Shown piece by piece: positions 60,288 to 64,000 of a DNA stretch of 64,000 nt (positions within the stretch are counted from its first letter, which is position 1; every line of letters begins with the position of its first letter). The translations under genes were made by a program, and so were the position numbers. Source of the stretch: Bog-473 sp963840435 (GTDB taxonomy: Bacteria > Actinomycetota > Acidimicrobiia > Acidimicrobiales > RAAP-2); contig CAWIYY010000003.1 of assembly GCA_963840435.1 (NCBI GenBank), positions 248,001 to 312,000 on the forward strand, read 5' to 3'. The notes beneath the pieces are model-generated. The model saw nothing but the letters and a program-made list of their open reading frames with translations. It ran no database searches and was not told where the DNA came from.

Positions 60288-60532
60288 GCCCTCGACCGCC
60301 CGAACTCCCTGACTGCCGTCAGGCCGTCGATGTGGTCGGCGCAGGTCCAGACGCGCCACCACGTCCCGTCACCCTTTGGGCTGTGCCACCGCCCCGTGGC
60401 TGCCGGCGCCTCCCGGCAGTGCGTGCCCTGGAGATTGTGGTCGTAGACGAAAGCCCAGCACCGCGAGGGCTCAATGAAGAATCCGGGGGAGCGGTCGCCG
60501 GGGCGGGGCATCCTCGTTTCGAGTGTCGTCAT
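60284..60532 (-). CDS. Small protein with His/Cys residues, function unknown
   Basis: An 82-residue protein: MTTLETRMPRPGDRSPGFFI, CWAFVYDHNLQGTHCREA and WWRVWTCADHIDGL. The Cys/His spacing (CREA, THC, TCADH) resembles a zinc-binding treble clef common in element proteins. The start overlaps the stop of the upstream gene (ATGA), forming a two-gene operon. Convergent with the lipoprotein gene. Confidence 0.6.
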   Translation of the reverse strand: MTTLETRMPRPGDRSPGFFIEPSRCWAFVYDHNLQGTHCREAPAATGRWHSPKGDGTWWRVWTCADHIDGLTAVREFGRSRA

Positions 60533-60678
60533 GCCTTCCCGTAGCGCCGGAGCAGCTCCTCGATCTCCTCGTTGGTCTCGTCTGCGCGCGTAGCCTTCAG
60601 CACTTCTGCGATTTCGCCATCTGACGGCTCGCGGTCGTCTTTGGGGAAGAGATCCTCGGGTCGAGGTCGGAACGCCAT
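60529..60678 (-). CDS. Very small acidic helical protein
   Basis: A 49-residue protein (MAFRPRPEDLFPKDDREPSD, ADETNEEIEELLRRYGKA). ATG at 60678 is preferred to the open frame from 60714. First gene of the pair with 60284-60532. No family recognised. Confidence 0.5.
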   Translation of the reverse strand: MAFRPRPEDLFPKDDREPSDGEIAEVLKATRADETNEEIEELLRRYGKA

Positions 60679-60767
60679 GGGCGCATCATGCGCCCCGTCA
60701 TGCCGGGCGATCAAGTGCCGCCAGGGTCACCCAATCCTGAGCAGCCCAGCCGTACCATCGTCCTGCG

Positions 60768-61031
60768 ATGGACCCCGACGCCGTCAACGTGCTCGACGAA
60801 GTCACCCACCGCCCTGAGTGGCACGCGCGAGCGGCCTGTGCGGGCCAGAGCGTGGACATCTTCTTCCCGGGGACTGGTGGGTCGGTGGTGGCCGCCAAGG
60901 CGCTCTGCTCGAGCTGTCCGGTGCGTCAGGAGTGCCTCAGCGCGGCGCTGGCCGATCCGGGGACGCTGGGCATCTGGGGCGGGGTGTCCGAGCGGGGGCG
61001 GCGGGAGCTGCGACGGGGGAGCGCGGCGTAG
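60768..61031 (+). CDS. WhiB-like (Wbl) iron-sulfur transcription factor
   Basis: An 87-residue Wbl protein. The four cluster cysteines are present: ARAACAG (first), then ALCSSCPVRQECLSAAL (C-x2-C-x5-C). The family G-I-W-G-G turn follows in LGIWGGVSERGRREL with a basic C-terminal DNA-binding tail. Wbl proteins bind sigma-A and DNA and respond to redox. Mobile-element copies are known to interfere with host Wbl regulators (mycobacteriophage TM4 WhiBTM4). It is divergent from the small minus-strand operon. Confidence 0.92.
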   Translation: MDPDAVNVLDEVTHRPEWHARAACAGQSVDIFFPGTGGSVVAAKALCSSCPVRQECLSAALADPGTLGIWGGVSERGRRELRRGSAA

Positions 61032-61079
61032 GGGAGTTGTCGCTGGCCAGCCTCCGCCAGCCGCCCTACGGTTGCCGGG

Positions 61080-61301
61080 GTGAGCCCCGAGCGGCCGCGG
61101 CATCCCAAAAAGGACCTTGAAGCCCTGCTCCGGACGATCGAGGGGGCGGCTTGGCGCGTCGAGAAGAAGACCGGGTATTACAAGGCCTTTTGCCCCTGTG
61201 GCCTGCACCTTCGCACGGTCCACATGTCGCCTAGCGATCCTAACTACCGGCTAAATACCCTACAGTGGTTCAGGCGCCAGCCCTGCTGGCCGAAGGAGTA
61301 G
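61080..61301 (+). CDS. HicA-like small protein, possible toxin
   Basis: A 73-residue basic protein: KKDLEALLRTIEGAAWRVEK, then TGYYKAFCPCGLHLRTVHMS and LNTLQWFRRQPCW. The alpha-beta-beta-beta-alpha pattern and the position of the central aromatic/His segment resemble HicA-type mRNA-interferase folds (dsRBD-like), but the catalytic His lies in an unusual context and Cys residues are present. GTG start at 61080. It is followed 2 bp later by an acidic partner gene. Confidence 0.5.
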   Translation: MSPERPRHPKKDLEALLRTIEGAAWRVEKKTGYYKAFCPCGLHLRTVHMSPSDPNYRLNTLQWFRRQPCWPKE

Positions 61302-61303
61302 TC

Positions 61304-61633
61304 GTGGTTCGCGTCACTGGTCGTCACCCAATCTTGAACGGCACGCTCGAGGAGCTAGAGAAGGTCTTGGACGCGCTCATGGGGGCGCTGCTACTCGATG
61401 AAACGGTCACTCAGCCCGATATCGCCATCGAAATCGACAACGGGGTTCTGCAGATTGAGTTCCTCATCGATACTGATGACGTATTCCAGGCCGCCCAAGT
61501 CTCTGGCGCTGCAGTCGCACGGGCATTCGCCATTGCTCAAGTCGACGGTCCTGGGGTTGCGCGGTTCTTCGCTCACGAAGACCTACTCCGGAAGCCCTCG
61601 AACGTTGAGCTGGCGGTACTAGCTCCCGTCTGA
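61304..61633 (+). CDS. Acidic partner of the HicA-like protein, possible antitoxin
   Basis: A 109-residue acidic protein (NGTLEELEKVLDALMGALLL, then QPDIAIEIDNGVLQIEFLID). GTG at 61304 lies 2 bp after the upstream stop, so co-translation is likely. No DNA-binding domain typical of HicB is visible, so the toxin-antitoxin idea is based on size, order and charge. It is the last gene before the right att site. Confidence 0.45.
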   Translation: MVRVTGRHPILNGTLEELEKVLDALMGALLLDETVTQPDIAIEIDNGVLQIEFLIDTDDVFQAAQVSGAAVARAFAIAQVDGPGVARFFAHEDLLRKPSNVELAVLAPV

Positions 61634-61649
61634 CGGATGGGATGGTTGC

Positions 61650-61721
61650 GTTGAATCCGCGTTGAATAGCGAGATGGGAAACCGTGTCGCCAGGTGTCGC
61701 GACGTGACGCCCTGAGCAGGA
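61650..61721. promoter_or_regulatory. Right-end arm sites for the integrase (predicted)
   Basis: GTTGAAT at 61650-61656, CGTTGAATAGCGAGAT at 61660-61675 and CTGAGCAGGA at 61712-61721. The last two are exact copies of sites at the left end, mirrored in distance from the att core but in the same orientation. Function is inferred. Confidence 0.5.
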
Positions 61722-61761
61722 GTTATCGGAGAAGCGACCCGCTCACCAGGGGCCAAATCTT

Positions 61762-61816
61762 GCTTGAGGGGCTGGTGCCCGAAAGGGCGTGGGGGTTCAA
61801 GTCCCCCCTCCGACAC
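61762..61816 (+). repeat. attR: 55-bp direct repeat (tRNA-Leu 3' half)
   Basis: Identical to 49900-49954. It lacks the tRNA 5' half, so it is not a functional tRNA but the right junction of the element. The truncated insertion sequence begins 6 bp further. Confidence 0.92.
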
Positions 61817-61822
61817 CAATGT

Positions 61823-61868
61823 GATGTCGCGAGACATCCCGGACAGATGTCGCGAGACATCATGGACA
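61823..61868. repeat. Insertion-sequence end: two 23-bp tandem repeats
   Basis: GATGTCGCGAGACATC at 61823-61838 and again at 61846-61861, each followed two bases later by GGACA. Each 16-mer is nearly palindromic. Their place next to the transposase stop fits the terminal transposase-binding sites of IS481-type elements. Confidence 0.6.
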
Positions 61869-61872
61869 ATTT

Positions 61873-62333
61873 TCAGCTCCCGTGGGGCTGGTAGATCCGC
61901 TTGGGGTCCAGCGTGAAGTGCCTGAGGACCTTGCCGTCGTGGGTCAGGATCCGCACGTCTCGGTCCTTGGTCAAGATGAGGACCCGCCGCCCGTTGTACT
62001 TGCGACCCACCCGATGGAACAGCCGGCTCTTGTAGCGCAGCGTCACATTGCCTCCGTTGGCCTTGTCCTGGCGCACGCGATAGTGCGGTGGAACCTTGAA
62101 GGGCGCCTTGGCGGGCTGGGCCTTGGCGCGCGCTTTGAAGGCTTGTCGTGGGGTGCGCCGGGCCAGTGAGCGGTGAGGGCGCTCCTCGTTGTAGTAGCGG
62201 ACGAAGGCGTTGAGCTGACGCTGGAGGGCGGCGAGGGAGCGGGCGGGACGCTGGGCCTCGAGGTATTTCTTGAGGGTCTGGTGGATGCGCTCGACCTTGC
62301 CGCAGGTCTGGGGATGTTCAGGCCTCGAGTGCA
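61873..62333 (-). pseudogene. IS481-like transposase, C-terminal fragment
   Basis: C-terminal part of a DDE transposase, about 150 residues: SRPEHPQTCGKVERIHQTLK (with the third catalytic acidic residue, Glu in G-K-V-E-R), YYNEERPHRSLARRTPRQAF and a beta-rich tail (LFHRVGRKYNGRRVLILTKD). The N-terminal domain and first catalytic Asp residues are missing; the frame joins unrelated sequence at about 62333. It is therefore inactive in trans unless a full copy exists elsewhere. Confidence 0.85.
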
Positions 62334-62576
62334 CAGGGGAACGACAACGGACCACCCCCCTGCGTTCATCGGAATCGTGTCAGACCATGGGTGATCGCAT
62401 ATCTCATCGGGTTGTGGAATCGGGACTGCACCATTGGCTCCGTAGTCATGGACCCACATAAGAAGTTCAGGCAATTCTCCTTGGACGAGCAGCTCTAACT
62501 GCCGAGCTATTGCTGGACACAGCTCTTCTGGGATCGCGTAGTCCATGTCCCATTCTGTTCTTGTGCCGTAACCCAT
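62334..62576 (-). pseudogene. 5' fragment of an unknown gene, cut by the IS remnant
   Basis: N-terminal 80 residues of a protein (MDYAIPEELCPAIARQLELL, then NAGGWSVVVPL) that stops resembling protein at the transposase junction near 62333. The GGWSVVVPL end is like the W-S-V-V-V-x-L-W-T strand of a small domain of unknown function (DUF7668-like), which suggests about 20-30 residues are lost. Gene truncated by insertion plus deletion. Confidence 0.5.
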
Positions 62577-62653
62577 ATGTGCCGCCTGGATGCCCGCAGC
62601 GGGACACCCCAGGTCACTGGTAGGGGGCAGTCAGATTGAGCCGCACATGCGGG

Positions 62654-63496
62654 TCACGCCTGGGCTGCCACTACCCAGGCCGCGGTGCTGAGTCGCATGC
62701 CCGTCCCCTCTTCGTACCTATCGCTGAGTTGGGCACTCACAATGCGGATCACATCAGTCCGCGTGTCCGGATCGACGAGGTTGAGGAGTCCCCGCGCCAT
62801 TCCCATATCGAGAAGAAAGTCGGTCGACTCCTCGAGGCTTCCGCCGCCCCCGATAATGATTGTGGGGGTGCATGATTCGCATTCCACCTGTTCGAATCCG
62901 ACGGCGTTGAGCAGCGCGACGGTCTCGTCGACATCGCACAGGGCGAACATGCCAGGTCCCCGCGCCTGCCCTCCAAACTCTGGTAGCTCGACGTATCGGC
63001 CGGCAGCATCGGCAAGCAACCTCAGCCACTCGTTGGCAAGGAGTCCCTGCCAAGCCACGAACACAAGGCGTCCGCCGGGCCGAATCGCACGCCGCATGTT
63101 GGTGAACGCCCGCACAGGATCGTCAAAGAACATCAGCCCGAACTGACTGATGAGGAGGTCGAACGTACCAGCGACGAACTCGTGGATCTGCGCATCGGCG
63201 ATCACGAAGTCGACGTTGGCAATCTCCCTAGCCTGAGCACGGCGCGTGGCCAACTCCACCAGTGGCTGCGACAGGTCGAGGCCGGTGGCGTGTTCTGCCA
63301 TTGTGGCGGTGGTGAGCGTCGTCGCGCCGGAGCCACAGCCAACGTCGAGCACTGCCTCGTGAGTCGAGGGTGAGGCGCGTTCGAGGAGAAGCCGAGTGAA
63401 AGGCTCGAGTTGCAGGTCGTACCTGTCCGCATTCTCGACGAAATAGAGGGCCTCTGAACCGTTCCAGGCTTCGGCTTGGTGTTCGTTTGGGGGCAT
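62654..63496 (-). CDS. Class I SAM-dependent methyltransferase
   Basis: A 280-residue methyltransferase of the UbiE/small-molecule type. SAM motif: AVLDVGCGSGATTLTTATMA; second motif: ATGLDLSQPLVELATRRAQA; then FDLLISQFGLMFFDDPVRAF and IRPGGRLVFVAWQGL. ATG at 63496 has GAGGAG 6 bp upstream. Substrate unknown. It is outside the integrated element. Confidence 0.88.
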   Translation of the reverse strand: MPPNEHQAEAWNGSEALYFVENADRYDLQLEPFTRLLLERASPSTHEAVLDVGCGSGATTLTTATMAEHATGLDLSQPLVELATRRAQAREIANVDFVIADAQIHEFVAGTFDLLISQFGLMFFDDPVRAFTNMRRAIRPGGRLVFVAWQGLLANEWLRLLADAAGRYVELPEFGGQARGPGMFALCDVDETVALLNAVGFEQVECESCTPTIIIGGGGSLEESTDFLLDMGMARGLLNLVDPDTRTDVIRIVSAQLSDRYEEGTGMRLSTAAWVVAAQA

Positions 63497-63618
63497 CAAG
63501 GTCTCCTCACCACCGCTGAGCGACCATCCATCATCGCATCACGAAGCAATTTCCAGCGCGTTCGTGCCTCCCCGTAACGCCTCAGAGCCGGCGAAGTGGG
63601 GCAGTCTCTGCCATTCCT

Positions 63619-63924
63619 TTAGGCGAGGATGGCACGTCCGGCGAAGAAGGTTCCACCCACGGTACTCAGATCCGCCACCCACCCGATCGCTTCCAGTCTG
63701 ACCGCAAGGTCCGTGGGCTCGTACAGCGTCTTGACGACCCTGTGGGTGGTCCCGTCCCTCAACTGACGCTCGACCAACGGGACGCCCGCCCCCGCCACGA
63801 ACCGTTCGAAACTCGGTTCTTGGGGTCCCGTGTCCACGAAGAGCACCCGACCTCCACTCGCCAAGGCATCACGGAGTGTTCCCCAAAATGACTCAAAACG
63901 ACTGGGCAGTACGTGGGATAGCAA
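63619..63924 (-). pseudogene. Truncated methyltransferase, C-terminal fragment
   Basis: About 101 residues that start in mid-domain: LSHVLPSRFESFWGTLRDAL, then ASGGRVLFVDTGPQ and a long C-terminal segment. Full family members have the SAM motif and a preceding F-W before L-S-H-V. Here an in-frame TAA lies directly before the TTG at 63924, so the N-terminal SAM-binding half is missing. The sequence from 63925 to the right edge is open in this direction up to that TAA but has no recognisable content. Confidence 0.65.
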
Positions 63925-64000
63925 TTAGAGGCGAGGCGGGAGTGCGGGCCGTGCCTCCTGCGGGCTCATCTGCGGCGCGTTGCCCGTCGAGCTGTTGGTC

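Larger units (their letters stand above)
49900..61816. mobile_element. Integrated element in tRNA-Leu, phage-satellite-like
   Basis: About 11.86 kb per unit, bounded by a perfect 55-bp direct repeat of the tRNA 3' half. Contents in order: integrase and a zinc-finger protein on the minus strand; excisionase-like gene, RepA-like ATPase, iteron-like repeats, VRR-NUC nuclease, zinc ribbons, prohead-protease-like and glycine-rich proteins on the plus strand; then two short minus-strand operons, a HTH-lipoprotein pair, a WhiB-like regulator and a HicA-like pair. No terminase, portal, capsid, FtsK-type translocase or relaxase is recognisable. This fits a phage satellite or a degraded prophage better than a full phage or an integrative conjugative element. 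Confidence 0.88.

Noticed and set aside
61762..61816. Second tRNA-Leu gene
   Set aside because: Only the 3' half from the anticodon stem is present; the acceptor 5' strand and D arm are missing. It is the att repeat.
49900..61816. Integrative conjugative element (AICE)
   Set aside because: Integrase, excisionase and a Rep-like ATPase fit, but no FtsK/TraB-type translocase, relaxase or Nud/Pra-type genes are visible, while a prohead protease is.

Overview
The window is GC-rich, gene-dense actinobacterial chromosome. It uses many GTG starts and many 4-bp stop/start overlaps. It carries the order coaE-uvrB-uvrA ... nadA-uvrC-rapZ-yvcK-gap-pgk-tpiA-secG, an AftD-type arabinofuranosyltransferase homologue, PadR and DUF1707 proteins, and a WhiB-like protein. 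I infer a deep-branching actinobacterium, possibly Acidimicrobiia; the class is a guess from gene content and order, not a placement.

Left part (1-28 kb). A partial methionine aminopeptidase gene and an ATP-grasp ligase gene lie beside a four-gene Dpp/Opp-type peptide ABC importer operon on the minus strand (dppB-C-D-F), which has no binding-protein gene. From 5.3 to 17.4 kb is a cell-envelope glycan cluster: three membrane GT-C glycosyltransferases, a GT2 enzyme with its DUF2304 partner, a GT4 enzyme, a polysaccharide flippase, a membrane O-acyltransferase with an SGNH-like tail, and a UDP-galactopyranose-mutase-like flavoprotein. After a set of small, regulatory and repeat proteins (PadR, DUF1707, ankyrin, Ycf48-like), a very large AftD-like gene closes the glycan theme.

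Centre (28-49.8 kb). This is housekeeping: CoA synthesis, the three Uvr excision-repair subunits, quinolinate synthase, RapZ/YvcK, the lower-glycolysis operon gap-pgk-tpiA, SecG, and a peptide-binding lipoprotein that could serve the distant Dpp importer. A secreted protein with 14 Vgb-type blades lies between uvrA and nadA. The whiA gene that usually follows yvcK is not there.

Right part (49.9-61.8 kb). An integrated element of about 11.9 kb sits in a tRNA-Leu(GAG) gene. It is bounded by a perfect 55-bp direct repeat of the tRNA 3' half. It holds a tyrosine integrase, an excisionase-like protein, a RepA-like ATPase followed by iteron-like repeats, a VRR-NUC nuclease, zinc-ribbon proteins, a prohead-protease-like protein, a glycine-rich virion-like protein, a WhiB-like regulator and several unknown small operons. 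I found no capsid, portal, terminase or conjugation gene. It therefore looks like a phage satellite or a strongly reduced prophage, and it is the most interesting part of the window.

Right flank (61.8-64 kb). A truncated IS481-like transposase is fused to a broken gene, followed by one intact and one truncated methyltransferase.

Seven genes, including uvrA, are broken by single-base +1 frameshifts, mostly in short G/C runs. This looks like insertion-type sequence error rather than gene decay. Such genes are annotated here as one CDS with the break noted.
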